A DNA stretch of 36,871 bases, from contig LSSN01000364.1 in NCBI GenBank assembly GCA_001970855.1, forward strand, positions 1-36,871, written 5' to 3'. Below the pieces are notes generated by a model that was not told the DNA's origin, searched no databases, and worked only from the letters and a program-made list of their open reading frames with translations. This stretch comes from Smittium culicis (lineage: Eukaryota; Kickxellomycota; Harpellomycetes; Harpellales; Legeriomycetaceae). Positions within the stretch are counted from its first letter, which is position 1. Each line of letters starts with the position of its first letter. This document shows positions 24,207 through 36,390 of the stretch, piece by piece. Position numbers and translations under genes: made by a program.

Positions 24207-26261
24207 TTATAGCTTTCTATTTAGTGATACTGGTCTAGTTGCCTTGTGGAGTTTGTAGTACAGACCACAAGCATTGCAAATTGAGTTGCCTGAGCGATCA
24301 CGGCGCCAAAGTGGAGTCGTGGTTGCGCAACAGTTGTGGCATTTTATCCTTTTTGGTAGCGATGGCGATAACGAATTGTCGCGTTTCAGCATATCTTGCT
24401 TTGTTGTTGCAAAGACGTTTCTAAACTTGGTTTTAATGAACCTGAATTCGTTATCTTCGCTTATGAAATTCTTATTCATACTTGGTCCGTTATTTAAATC
24501 AAGAGATAATGGATTTATCACTGTGTATAACTCATTCCTAATATTGTTGCTGTTGATATTGTGTAGGCTCTTGTGGTTCATAACAGATGGCTTGGCTATA
24601 CAGCTGTTATACGCTCGCTGGGTTTGATCATGCGCATTTTTTGCTTTGGATTCATTTTCATTTGATACGGCGTAGTTATTATTTTTTTTTAGTGAAGCGT
24701 GTAAATTTTTAAAATGAATAAAATCTCCATCTGCTTTTTGTTTATCAAAAGAAGTTTCAATACCGTTATAATTATCGTCTAAAAATCTATAAACGTTCTC
24801 TTTCCTATTCGAAATTTCAGGACTTGATCGGAATCTTGACTCATTATTGTAGCTGTATCCAGGTTCACGGTTCGCAGTGTTATTATAAAATGATTTCGAC
24901 ATATCGTTTGATCCTTTGCGCTCAGTCTCATTTACTCGACCTTCGTTTTTATATCTTAAGAATAAAAACTTTTCTGACCTAGCCTTAAATGGATTGTTTG
25001 ATTTTTCACAATTTAAACTGTTTGGTTCAAAGGTTGGCGTTTGCGAAATCTTCTTTTTTGGGCTACGGTGCTTCCCATAATTCCGTAAATACAGACCGCA
25101 AGCGTTGCACAATCTAAACCCATTATTGTCGCGTCGCCATAAAGGCGTAGACGTCACATTGCAGTTAGTGCACGCATTCTTACTGCTTTCAAAAGTTGCC
25201 CAATTAAGCTTCCTGCTATTTATTAAATTTTTGTAGCTTTCGTTTGAAGCTTTTGGTAATTGTGGTTTTGTTACCGTTCTTTGAAAGAGCGAACTTTTGT
25301 TTAGTGACATCTTGGTTCCTCCATTATCCGTAAAAGCTGATTCATAATATCTTTTAAGAAACCCGTCTTTGTTAAACTCAGGATTTTTGGAATATTCTAA
25401 AATCGCTTTTTTAAGCTTTGAACCGCTACCTTCATGGTTTTCGAAGCTACTCTTACGTTTTCTGAATAAAGGGCTAGGTGTAGATCCGTTTGAAATAGTT
25501 GTTCTTGATGTCTCTTGAACAGAAAAGCGCCTTTCGTTAAAAATCTCATAAGAATCACGATATTTAAGCTCTTTATTATCTTCGCTAAAGAAATTATTTA
25601 AATTTCTGGATTTTCTACCGATAACTGCGGTCTTGTAAAAATCTAATTTTGATATTCGAGGTAGCGAAACTTTTTTGTCTTCATTAATTTTATCAGGGGA
25701 TTGCATGACTTTAATTTCTGGGAACATTATCTCTGCATCTCTTTTTAAATTTTCTTCTTCAAATTCAATTCGGGGGGTATTAATTATGATTTCTCCATTT
25801 ATCGCTACATCGTTATCCAAAGTTGACGATGTTGACTTACTTTCAGATAGACTTAATTTATAATTTACTGAAGAATTGTCATTTTCAGCCCAACTTATCT
25901 CTCTTTCGTTCAACGAATATTTAAAGCTAGGAGATTTTTCATTATAAAAGGCTAACCTACGTTCTAATTTTGAATCCTTGACATCATTATTTATATTGTA
26001 TTCATTGCTTAGCTCTTTTGAATCCTTTTCTGAATGTATACTATCAGATGATTTTTCCTCATCTGAAATTTTTAGGTTTGGTATAGTTATTTCTAAGGTC
26101 GAAGCATCTTTATTACAATTATTAGGAGCAATTTCTGAGTTTAGAATGTCAATCAGACTGAATTTGGGTTTTTTTCTACTGTTTAGTATCAATCTTTTTT
26201 GTGTAATCAAGGTTTGATTTTCCAGCATCGGAGGTAGATATGTGATTTGAGACTGATTCAT
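24207..26261 (-). CDS. GATA-type transcription factor with two zinc fingers
   Basis: One uninterrupted frame of 684 aa starting at ATG 26261. Finger 1 has Cys 364, 367, 385 and 388 (CTNC, 17 residues, CNAC), with [10 protein letters not shown] and the trailing [16 protein letters not shown]. Finger 2 has Cys 641, 644, 662 and 665 (CHNC, 17 residues, CNAC), with [10 protein letters not shown] and [15 protein letters not shown], and the protein stops at residue 684, straight after the basic tail. Both fingers use the 17-residue loop typical of many fungal and animal GATA factors. The remainder is Ser/Asn/Lys-rich and probably disordered. Such proteins bind GATA sites in the nucleus and in fungi control nitrogen use, iron uptake, light response or development. 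I cannot assign one of these from the fingers. The gene stands alone, more than 3 kb from any other I can support. Confidence 0.93.
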   Translation of the reverse strand: MNQSQITYLPPMLENQTLITQKRLILNSRKKPKFSLIDILNSEIAPNNCNKDASTLEITIPNLKISDEEKSSDSIHSEKDSKELSNEYNINNDVKDSKLERRLAFYNEKSPSFKYSLNEREISWAENDNSSVNYKLSLSESKSTSSTLDNDVAINGEIIINTPRIEFEEENLKRDAEIMFPEIKVMQSPDKINEDKKVSLPRISKLDFYKTAVIGRKSRNLNNFFSEDNKELKYRDSYEIFNERRFSVQETSRTTISNGSTPSPLFRKRKSSFENHEGSGSKLKKAILEYSKNPEFNKDGFLKRYYESAFTDNGGTKMSLNKSSLFQRTVTKPQLPKASNESYKNLINSRKLNWATFESSKNACTNCNVTSTPLWRRDNNGFRLCNACGLYLRNYGKHRSPKKKISQTPTFEPNSLNCEKSNNPFKARSEKFLFLRYKNEGRVNETERKGSNDMSKSFYNNTANREPGYSYNNESRFRSSPEISNRKENVYRFLDDNYNGIETSFDKQKADGDFIHFKNLHASLKKNNNYAVSNENESKAKNAHDQTQRAYNSCIAKPSVMNHKSLHNINSNNIRNELYTVINPLSLDLNNGPSMNKNFISEDNEFRFIKTKFRNVFATTKQDMLKRDNSLSPSLPKRIKCHNCCATTTPLWRRDRSGNSICNACGLYYKLHKATRPVSLNRKL

Positions 26262-29200
26262 TCGAGTTTTTTGATTCTTTCTTTAAAGATTAAAGATCCG
26301 TTATTATTATTTTTTGAGCAATGTAGTTTCAATTATGTACAATATAGGATCTATTTATAAGATTCTTTTTTTTTCTATCTCAATTTCACAATTATTATTT
26401 TTTTAATCTTGGATCTATAAATATCAAGAACAAAAAAAAGATTTAATTAAAAACGTTGAATAGCTGTGAATATTAGAGAAAATATAAAAAATTTAGCAAG
26501 GGAAAAAAACTGGCGTAAGAATATTTATAGAGCAGTTAATATGCTCAATGCTTGAATAAAATAAGTGTGGATAAATGTGGATTCTTTTGTGTGGTAATAT
26601 GAAGGATAAAAATTTATGTTTTTATTTAATTTTAACAGTTTAAATCATAGCTTTGAATCTCTGAGGTTAAAAAAGGTGGAGTTTCATTGAATATTTTCAA
26701 GCATAATGATGAGTATAAGAATTGGAATTCAAACTTATGATATGTGACGCTCTGTGAATTATGCAATTTACAACTAATTTACATTTGATCCACCAAGTTT
26801 TAATAGTATTATTTAAGCCATCCCAATTAAAAAAAGCGCTTAGATTCCGTATTGTTCACTGCTCTTTAAAAGTGTTTGTCACAGGATTAAAAAGCTGATG
26901 TAATCGTAGAATTTATAACAATGTATATGCTCATAAAATATAATTATTTCCTTATAACTTCATTATTAAATTCCCGTGGGTTTAAATAATAGGTGGCAAA
27001 TATAAGCATTGGTATTTGAGTTCGATTACATTGTTTGATAATAAGAATCTCTGGGAACCAAGAGCGAAATTGAATTTAAAAAATAAATAATTATACCTCC
27101 ACAGAAATTAATAAAGAAAAAAAATTTTTTTTTTTGGAAAATACAAGAATATGGAAAAAAAATTTTTAAAAATTTATATAGCCCGAAAAGAACAAAAAAA
27201 TAAGCGAGCTTTCGATATTATTTAATTGTATATGAAGTTTTAAGCTTTTATAGCTATAATAATATTTTTACTTTTATAAAGTATTAGTAAATCAAATTGA
27301 CCAATCAAGTAAAGGTAATTGGAAGGGCGGTTGCTATAAAGCAATTACTATTGTATAATTGTAAATAAGCGTGAATTAGCACGAGTGGTAGCATTTGAGA
27401 GGAAAAGCCTCAAAGCTCAAGGCACTCCATGCATGACTCAAAAAAAAGTTAATATAAGTTTTTTAGTGTATATAAGAAGGTGGCTTACATTTTATATCGA
27501 TTGCTTTTTGTCTTATGCCTGAAAAAATACTTATAAAAAGTTTTGATTTATACAGCGATTTATTTTAAATAAGTGAAGTGAAAAAAAAGTAAATATGTCG
27601 CAAAGGGGATATGTGTATAGATAAATATAATTTTTATTCTGCCCATTTTTCTTTCTATGCATAATGAATTTGGCTGTAGTATAATTATAGTAAACTATTT
27701 AAAGTAATGGATTTTATTTCTAAATGCTTTTATTAGATATATTTTGATTTTGATTTATAAAAAAGTTTCAAATTCAAAGCCCATTCGATTTTAATTTTTA
27801 TATCTAAACGTAATTATATTATAATAACTATTTAACATTTATCTAGATTAGCTATTTTACATTCTAGAACGCTTTGTCCTTTTTAATTTGATTGATAATT
27901 AATTTATCTAACTTGCATATTAATTTACTAACGATCTAGACTAAAATTTAAGCTCTTGTGCCAATTGATTTTAATATAAACATAGATTTCTTTCTGGCTG
28001 TTTCACATCCCTATGTTCACTTATTGCTAGTAATTTTTTAACTCTATTAATTACTTATAATGAATAAAGTAACTAGATCAGCTAATTTATAATTACTTAT
28101 CGCCGGCAAATGTAATGGTTGGGAAGCTGTATCCCGCACCATTATAAGATTTGCAATTATGAAACACTTTAAAAAATAGCTATAGATATTTATTCTAAAA
28201 ATGGCGATAATGGAATAATGAAAACTAAAATGTTCTTTTTTTCCAAATAGGCCCATTCCAATTAACCACCCGAAATACAACTATAATACTAAATATAGAG
28301 AGTCTCGAATCATTAGGTATAAATGAAATAGAATTTATAACAAAAGAACCCAAGACTCGTAATTGAGAGTAATTCGCTCAAAAATAGCAATAGCATTATG
28401 ATTAAATTATTCATTTATAATACTAGCCAAATTCTATCTAAACTTAGTAATAATATATCGTTCTTACATAAATTTATATATTATTGTTTATCCGAAAACA
28501 AGGCTGAGCTATTTCGGGTATGGTAAACTATTTTTAATCTACCTGATTTGGCTATTTTACCTTGATAAAAGATTAATCCTCAAATGTCCAATAATCCCTT
28601 GTATCAACCTATTTTCTGAACAGACAGTACCTTTTTTACTTTAAATTTTATTTGATAAGTGATAAACGATGTATATTTGAGTAAATTAAAGATGTTCTCG
28701 ATAACTTTTGGCAGCAGGCCATAAATTGAGTATCGAAACCCCTAGAAGTAATATTTAACAAATAACAGGTAATTCGTTAAAGAGATCTCATATACAAAGC
28801 TTCCTTGTTGAATCGTACCTCATTTAAGTACTATTCTATTCGCAATTAAAATTTAACAGATAAAATTCGCTATATTTCTAATATATTCGATAATACCACT
28901 TTACTGAGCTAGATATTGATTATAAGCCGAGAATAATTAGACTTTTTATATAGTTTTGATGAGCAAAAGAAAGCGAATATAATAAAAATGATACAGGCAA
29001 AGGTTATTATTTTCTTTAATATGTCATTTAGTTATAACAAATAGAAAGAATCGTGTGATATCCAGAATATTTTACTTGCCAGTGACTATAACTAGAATGT
29101 AATCATTTGTCTAAATCAGCAGGAAAGAAAAAGAATTATGAATATACATTTAAAAAGAATATTCCAATTTTAATTATAAAACTTTCGCTTTAAGGTCAAT

Positions 29201-29684
29201 TGCAAATTAACGATTCATTGAAAATTCGTATATCATTTTCTTTGATAAGAAGGTAAATATCCTGATAAGTATAGAACAATATTCTTATGGAGGTTCAGCC
29301 CTACTTATTTGCAAAAAAATTAAATATAGGAGTCCTTTCCAGATGTTGGTCTTTTTTTTATTTCTAGTTTCATATATTTGATTTTTTTTTTTTTTCCTCA
29401 GGAAGTTTTATTTCAACATAATTCATATATTTGATAAATATAAAATCTAACAATCACAGACCTAAAAATATAAAATATTTATATAAAATTTTTTATATTT
29501 ATTAAAAGTAAATTTTATAAATCACTAACTTTTTTGAAAAAAAATACTGCAGAGCCTAGAACTTTATTCTAATATTCTTTGTAATGCAATTTAAATCTCT
29601 TTTGGATATGATCACCATACATACATTTCCCATCAAAACACAAGTTATTTTCAATCTGCCAAATCGTATAAGAGTAATAACCAC
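26262..29684. other. AT-rich DNA upstream of the GATA gene
   Basis: Contains the presumed promoter of the GATA gene and about 3.4 kb with no supported gene. The 77-codon frame near 28047 has no domain. A short GC-richer patch at 27367-27436 includes a stem-loop (TTTGAGG/CCTCAAA with one bulged A, 27394-27414). It has tRNA D-arm-like wording but no T-arm, so I do not call an RNA gene. Confidence 0.45.
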
Positions 29685-30074
29685 TTAAACCTTTAAGGGT
29701 CAGTTGACTTTTTTTGAACTTCATCACTATCCAATCACTTTACAATTTGGCTAATTAAAATCTGCTCGCAAATAATTATTCGATATTCAATATTTTGCAA
29801 CAAATAGTAAATTCATAATTTAAGATTTAGAAAATTATGAAATCGCTATAATTTAACCCTTTTACGGACGGTAGATTGTTTTTGGCCCACAAAATATAGC
29901 CAATTATGTATAAGTAAAAGATTTTAATTCCGAGGCCTTGAGAATTACTGGTATATTTTATAATAATAGCAAATGATGAATATAATTACAAACCTTACAC
30001 GAACCAATAAATTCGTATTCTTTGACAGTTTTGGACGGGAAAGGGTTAAGAGCGTTGACCCAGTAATGGAATAA
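29685..30074 (+). mobile_element. TTAA mini-element, subfamily A (copy A1), interrupted
   Basis: An old non-autonomous element. The left end is TTAAACCTTTAAGGGTC at 29685 and the right end is at about 30074. Its left arm matches copy A3 (GAACTTCATCACTATCC beside GAACTACCAAAACTATCC), and its right arm at 30046-30074 matches the right end of A3 (about 20 of 29 bases). Copy B1 sits inside it at an internal TTAA. Taking out B1 and one TTAA leaves exactly 197 bp. Confidence 0.7.
29853..30049 (+). mobile_element. TTAA mini-element, subfamily B (copy B1), nested in A1
   Basis: A 197-bp element from TTAA to TTAA. The left end is TTAACCCTTTTACGGACGG, and the right end, read inward, is TTAACCCTTTCCCGTCCAA. 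A TTAA target duplication with CCC-starting inverted repeats is the signature of piggyBac-type transposons, here as a non-coding miniature form. Internally it has TTTAATTCCGAGGCCTT at 29933-29949, shared in reverse with copy B2. Confidence 0.8.
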
Positions 30075-30938
30075 TTACATCATTATAAAAAGTTATTGGA
30101 TTTAATATTTGAGTTAACAAATAGGGTGAAAGTTTAAAAATTACCTGCGAATAGTTATTTGCTATGAATTATGATCTAAAACTTATAACAGTGTAGTCGA
30201 AACGCATTTTTATTAACAGGTAATTCCACTGGTAACGCTTTTATTATTGCTAAGATGATTATGTAAAGCTTATTTTAATATAATTTGTTTGAAATTAGAA
30301 ATATTCCTTAAGATATATATCTACCCTTTAACGAGTGGTATAACATAATTTTAATCGAAAGCTTAACCGAATGTTTTATTTATAAGCTTTAATTTCGGAA
30401 CCCAAAAGAAAATTCGTTATTAACGATAATAATAGTAGATTTCCAAATAAGTATAAAGTTTTTAGATTTTTTTTTATGATTTTAATAAAAAAAGTTTTTT
30501 GGAACCTTTGCCTAATATTGAAATATATGGGATATTCTTGCGGGAAGCGGGACTTTTTTTTCTTGGAAATTCTATTTGCTTATGTGAATTAGGTAAAAAT
30601 ATTGGATGTGTAATTATCCATTATATGATAATTTCTAATAAGAAATAAAATAAATACAAAACTTAGAATTAGGAAATATTTAATAGGAAAAGTATCGACC
30701 CTCGATATAATCTCCCATATGGATGATTCTAAACGAAAAGAATACATAATTGCTATTTAATGATATTGGTCCAAATACTTCAAAGATTCTAATATAATTG
30801 AGATTCGGAGAAAGTAGTTTAATCTATTCATTCCATCGAAAAAATTTTATTTTTTAAAAAAGAGCGATGAAAAACATATTATTAATTGCTAGACTATTAT
30901 GCAATTTTACGCTGTCACATTTATAAACTATGAATCTT
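30075..30938. other. AT-rich spacer with one arm of a long inverted repeat
   Basis: No gene is supported. Positions 30671-30719 form the left arm of an inverted repeat whose partner is at 32076-32124. The rest shows nothing I can name. Confidence 0.4.
30671..30719 (+). repeat. Left arm of dispersed inverted repeat
   Basis: About 49 bp including CTCGATATAATCTCCCATA, matching the reverse complement of 32076-32124 with few differences. Possibly two opposite copies or the two ends of an older element. Confidence 0.65.
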
Positions 30939-31324
30939 TATAAACCCATTCAGGGGCTTTCATTCTTAATCGAACTCATATTCCATAATTGGACAAGACA
31001 ATTATTTACATAATTTATTGGCTACATTCAATTAAATAGCCAATAATATTTTTCTGTTTAACATTAACCCTTTCAGGGGCGGTTGGCCTTTTTTGAACTA
31101 CCAAAACTATCCAACCAAACGGCAAAAATATAAATCAATATAAGATATTAATAAATTATTGGATAGTAAATTATAAACATCCAATAACATATAAATATAA
31201 TATGACTTGTCCAATTATGATTTTTTATTAAGTTTAAGAGTGCTTGCCCCGGAAAGGGTTAAACTATTTATTTGATATTGGGTTGAATAACTTTAGTATT
31301 TCAATGGAACCCAAAAAGGGTCTA
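30939..31324 (-). mobile_element. TTAA mini-element, subfamily A (copy A2), interrupted
   Basis: A degenerate copy in inverse orientation. Its arm at 30939-31063 matches the right half of A3 in reverse (CATAATTGGACAAGAC against GTCCAATTATG; CATTCAGGGGC against CTTTCCGGGGC). The other arm at 31263-31324 matches the left part of A3 in reverse (about 21 of 31 bases over its best stretch). Copy A3 lies between the arms at a TTAA. Without A3 the outer copy is about 191 bp, close to the 197 bp of the family. Confidence 0.65.
31064..31262 (+). mobile_element. TTAA mini-element, subfamily A (copy A3), nested in A2
   Basis: A 199-bp element from TTAA to TTAA. The left end is TTAACCCTTTCAGGGGC, and the right end, read inward, is TTAACCCTTTCCGGGGC: 16 of 17 bases match. 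It has no coding capacity. An internal imperfect palindrome (TATTGGATAG with CATCCAATAA) is also kept in A2. The near-perfect ends make it the freshest A copy here. Confidence 0.85.
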
Positions 31325-31621
31325 TCAACTCCCAAGATATAGACTGTTTTTTATCTATTTAATATAACTAACTAAACTCGATGATAATTATAAACTCCGA
31401 TACCCACTCAAATAGTGTTTATTGTAGAATAGCTCAAGTAACAAATTTAGTTAAATGCCATAAGGAATCAATAAATCTGAGATTCTTTATGAAGAAATAT
31501 TTTATTGCGTATAGTGTAAAGTGGTATGGCGTATAAAATTTCAAATTACATTTTTATTCAATAAAAATCATAAAGGAATATTTTTAGCAAATAATACATA
31601 AAAATTATTTAAATAAATAAA

Positions 31622-31740
31622 AATACCTTTTCAACTCCTCGAATAATATTTACAGTTAATGAACGATCAGGAAAATAACATTAAACTGCAAAAAAGTGCA
31701 CGCTTAGTATAGAATCTCTCAAATTATAATTTTGTAATAA
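31622..31740 (+). repeat. Dispersed direct repeat, first copy
   Basis: About 119 bp similar to 33335-33450. The best shared stretch is ATTAAACTGCAAAAAAGT, followed by TAGAATCTCTC against TAGAATCCCTC. Unknown family; non-coding. Confidence 0.6.
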
Positions 31741-32075
31741 GATTTGTACGGGAAATGTTTAAAAATACTCCGTTGATTAGATCTTTACAAGTTTTCATTA
31801 ACTTTTATAAAAATCATTGTTAGATAAATCGAGCACCAATGCTTTTTATTGGATTCATCATATTTCATACTTAATAAAATTTTATAATTCCATATAGTTT
31901 GTCTTTTTGTTATTAGGCTGGATAATTTTGTCATTCCAAAAAATATATAATTGCTCGTTAATGGGCTAAAACGATCTCTCGTGTATGTGGAAGACTATTT
32001 ATAGAAGCATTTCTTTTTTCGATAAATTTTTCTTATAACATGTCTTACTTATATTTTATTAACTGTACGAGAATT

Positions 32076-32124
32076 TATGGGAGATTATATCGAGGACCGT
32101 AACTTTTCCTATTAACTATTTCTT
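32076..32124 (-). repeat. Right arm of dispersed inverted repeat
   Basis: Reverse complement of 30671-30719; the core TATGGGAGATTATATCGAG is shared with no gaps. Confidence 0.65.
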
Positions 32125-33334
32125 ACTCATCATATTCACTTTTATTTTTAAACTCTTTTATAAAATATCATTGAATGAATAATCTAATTAACCCAATAGA
32201 CTTACTTAGTATAAGCAAGAGAATTTAATTTATAATTTAAAAAGTATCGAATTCCCAAAGATTATCCTATAAATGAAATAAATTACCGCATTTGTCCAAT
32301 TACTATATATAATTCGTATTGAAAAATAAAAATTCTAGGAAAAAAGTTGCATTTATCAAATATAATTACCTTTAGAAGAATATCCAAGATTAGCTCATGG
32401 AATTACGAATATTTAATTTTAAGAGTAATATTTTATAGATTATCATTTACCTTTTTAGTTCATAAGTTGAGAAATATATCCTAATCTTTTGGTTACGAGT
32501 ATTTCTAATATTAAAATATTTTTTTACAGGTTTTTTGATATATTGAATTTTATTTAATTCGAAAATATTTGCCAATATAGTACAATTTTCTAAAAATTAG
32601 CCTGCATATAATTCAGAAAGAAAGAAATATCTAGTGTAAAAGTTTTCTCTGTTATGATAAAAATCTATTTTATAGAACTTATGGCAACTCTACGTTTATA
32701 TTGATTATGCGCTAACATTTCGATATAAAATTTGTATCAGAATATTAAAAAGCGTAAATAAATATTAAACTTATACTTTGGTAAATTAGAACAGTGAGAA
32801 AAATAAATAAAAGCGTTTAAAACTTTGATTACTGTTATTAAATTAAAAATTTTGGACCAGTAACTATTTATTTGTTTTTTATAAATTTAATCAAAACTAT
32901 GTAATAAAGCAAATGTTTAGCTTTGTTTAGCTGCGAGTTATAAATTTTATATATTCTGTTTATTTTAATTTCATGATAATTATCTATCTAAACAATAATA
33001 CTAACTAATTATAAAAATTAAAAAAACGTAAATAGACTGTATAACTAAAATTTGAGGAAATTAGGGAAGTATCCAAGAATAGAACAATATTTTAGCAATT
33101 CAGGTATTTTACTTACAATTCTAAAAATATGATATCTAGATGTACTTATTAACGTTTTTTTTTTTAATAGGTTTTTTTCTTGAGATTATTGTATAGGAGA
33201 TTCCAATCCAAGATAACGCTTTTATTAAAAAGAGTTACAGTGCATTAAATTCAATATTTAATTTTTAACTAGTAAATAAAATCTAGTATTTTTTTTACCA
33301 AAAAATACTTTCAGAAAAAAATGAATAATATAAA

Positions 33335-33450
33335 TTTCTTTTCAATTCCGTCGATAATGTTTCCAATATTCGAATTCCCAATCCAATAAAATTAAACTGC
33401 AAAAAAGTTCTCTCCTCGTTTAGAATCCCTCATACTAATAAAAATTTATT
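33335..33450 (+). repeat. Dispersed direct repeat, second copy
   Basis: Diverged second copy of 31622-31740, 1.7 kb downstream and in the same orientation. Confidence 0.6.
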
Positions 33451-36390
33451 GCCGCCAGAATTCAAATAATTAAAAAAAATAAAAAACTTTCAATTTTTTA
33501 AAACTATTTTTTCACTTTCTTTTTTTTTTTAAATCTAGATATTCATAAATTGTTTTTATGCGATAGTTTAGATTTCATATACCCTTTTATTTTTGTAAAT
33601 TCGATATCATAAATCCCTAGCTTCCAGTTAAGCTACATAAAATTTCCATAACTCTTGATTAATTTGAAAAGCGATTATGTTTCTATCAATTTTAAACTAA
33701 AATTTACATTATAGTTTTAAATTGTTTTATTATATATTAAAACAGATAAAGATTATTTTGAAAATACAGATACGAAATTTACCTAATTATCATAATTAAA
33801 TCAAATTAATATTAATAAGTCAGCTGCTAATTTTAAGAATTTTTTAAATATAGTAAAACTGAAAATTATACAATTATTTTAGGTGGAGGCTCTTTGTAAT
33901 ATAAATGTGGCAGATATTGAATTATTATAAATTCATAGTTAGTATTCGCCTAAAATAGTTTCTAAATTTCTTAATCGTTTATTATTTATAGAATAATAAA
34001 ACATAAAATATTAAATGATTCAACTTTATATTTTTAGAATAGTCAGCTACTGATGCAGAATTCTTCGATTCTTTTAAGTGTATGATCAAAGGACTCATTT
34101 TGATATTTTATTTATTTTAAATTTAAATTTATTATAACAATTAAGAGTTTAAATAAAATTTTAATTGTTATTATATTACGAAATCTGATGATTTTATTAA
34201 TTGAAAATTGACTAAAAAATGTAAATTTATTAAATATAATTCTAATTTTTTTTTTTAGCCTTGCTATCATTTTTCCTTTGAATTTTCCTATTATTTATTA
34301 ATATTTCTTTTGATTTTTTGTAACAGCTTTTATACTTTTTAGATTCCATGTGAAATTTTGTAAAATTAATTTTGCATTAGGTATTAGCAAAAATTCATTT
34401 CATAAATAAATTGATAAACGTATTTAATTAGCCTGTCAAATCTATTTTGGCATCAATATAATACTCATTAATAGTTTCGATGTTATTATCGTTGATCATT
34501 ACATTTTAATTTTAGAAAATAATAGAAGAATCAGAAGTATAGAACCAAATTTTAAAGTGAATTCTTTGGCCGGTTGTACAATTTCACATATATTTACAAA
34601 TTTAACTATTTTTAGATATTCATAATCAGTTAATTATAAATGTTAAATATACAATGTATTTGGATTACAGTTATAATATGTCGCCGATTTTAACCTGGAG
34701 CGGCACTAAAAGTGTTTCGCTATTTAATAAGTTTAATTATAAGCATTTCATTTCGTTTTGTTTTGGTCTTTTAAAGAGAATAGTATTTGAATAGTTTTAT
34801 TTTCATATAAATTCTTCGGTAGTGTAATAAAAGCGTTTTTGAAGGGGTTTTTAATCTTTTTTTTTTAGTGATAATATCTTTCTTTTAGTAAGGAATGGCG
34901 TTTAATCTAGTAAAATAATGATAAATTCAAGTCTTAATAGAGTAATATTACAATAAAAAGCAAAGAATATCTGGGTTATAAAAATGTAAAGATTTAACCA
35001 AGTTGGTATTTTAGTGTTGAAAAAAACTCTTTCTACAAAGAGAAAAAAACATCAAAATAATATATTTTTCAATGAATAGCTAAATTCATATTATTTGCTA
35101 TTAGGATATTACTACTAAAAAAGTTTATTAATAAGTTTGTAGTTTAAATAAACCTGATAAAAATTTTTTTTCAATATAACTATACTCTTTATTCGAAAAT
35201 ATGTTCCAAAAATAGGAAGGAATAAAAAAACACAATTTTTCATAAAATATATGGGCGCTCTATTTATACTCAAAAAAAAGAGTAAATTTTTAGAAAGTAG
35301 AGTGCATGTGCGTAAATAAAATAGTTGAAAAATGTTTAGTGAAATAAATAAGGAGTTATTTGGTAATAATAAAGGGATAAAAATATGTTAATGAATAGAA
35401 TTCAACATATATGAGTGTGATAAGCATGTATATATTCCATGGAAGAAAAAAAAACGACTTGTTATTTTGTAAATTGGAAGATTCAGAACGATGAGAGCAC
35501 ATTGTTTCAGATTTAAATTTTTGACCTGAATACTCATAAATTGTTAATATTATTGGAGAAATTGAAAAAAAACTTTGATTATACATTTTTGAAGATTTTT
35601 AGTGAAAAATTCATTTTAAAGATTAAAGTGTTACAGTGTTTGAATTCGGGTAAAAAATCAATAGCAATGAGAAAAATCATTTCGTTCTTGTAGCAAATAT
35701 AAATTTCAAATTTAAACGAAAAAATAGAAAAATGAAATGAATTTTCGTGTAAATTAATAGTTGTAGTATTTAAATATTTAATATTTAATATTTAATACTC
35801 TTAATATACATTGCCTGATTAGAGAGATTAAGAAAGAAGTATGTTATACTATTGGCTATACCCATTAGTTTTACCGATAAGTTTGGTGTGTTGATTGGGA
35901 AAATAGGTTCAATCAATTTTATAGATGGTAAAATAGTGTGTAATTAAAAGGAATCTTTTTTGGATGCACAAGAAGTAATAAAAACTTAATGGGTTTAAAT
36001 TTTTGAGTGCGAATCTGAATAAATAACGAATTGTAAATTTATTTTTAGATCTTATTAATTTTACATAAAGCAATCTTGAAAAAAATTGAACCTTAGAGGA
36101 CCAGTGGATTAAGCACGAATAAATAAGCAACAGTATTAATCGCAGGATATAAGTGACTTACGCAATTAACAATAAAGTTTTGATAAAAAAATAAATTATC
36201 AGCATAAAAAATTTAGCCATTAAAGTTTTCAATTCTATATATGTCGAAGAAAATAAAATTAAAGTTCAATAAGGTGCTATCTTCGTTCAGTGTCTCCAAT
36301 TTAGCTAAATACCGGAGGGTATTTCTAGGAGCGGATCTTTTTGTATTAGGCTTTTTCTACTCATAAACTTTGTCTCTATTTTAGATTTTA
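33451..36390. other. AT-rich intergenic DNA, no supported gene
   Basis: Very AT-rich with short TTTAATA repeats at about 35769-35797. The 76- and 73-codon frames near 35356 and 35909 have no domain. Nothing else is recognisable. Confidence 0.5.

Noticed and set aside
27367..27436. tRNA gene
   Set aside because: D-arm-like words only; no T-arm, no proper anticodon arm, no acceptor stem.
28047..28280. 77-codon minus-strand frame
   Set aside because: No domain, AT-driven composition, no conserved context visible.
31622..33450. LTR retrotransposon flanked by direct repeats
   Set aside because: Repeats are about 120 bp and diverged, without TG...CA ends, primer site or internal coding sequence.
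34347..34356. Exact CATGTGAAAT, the yeast inositol-element consensus
   Set aside because: No gene within several kb; a chance 10-mer is plausible here.
35356..36130. 76- and 73-codon minus-strand frames
   Set aside because: Same reasons: Phe/Tyr/Ile-rich with no motif.
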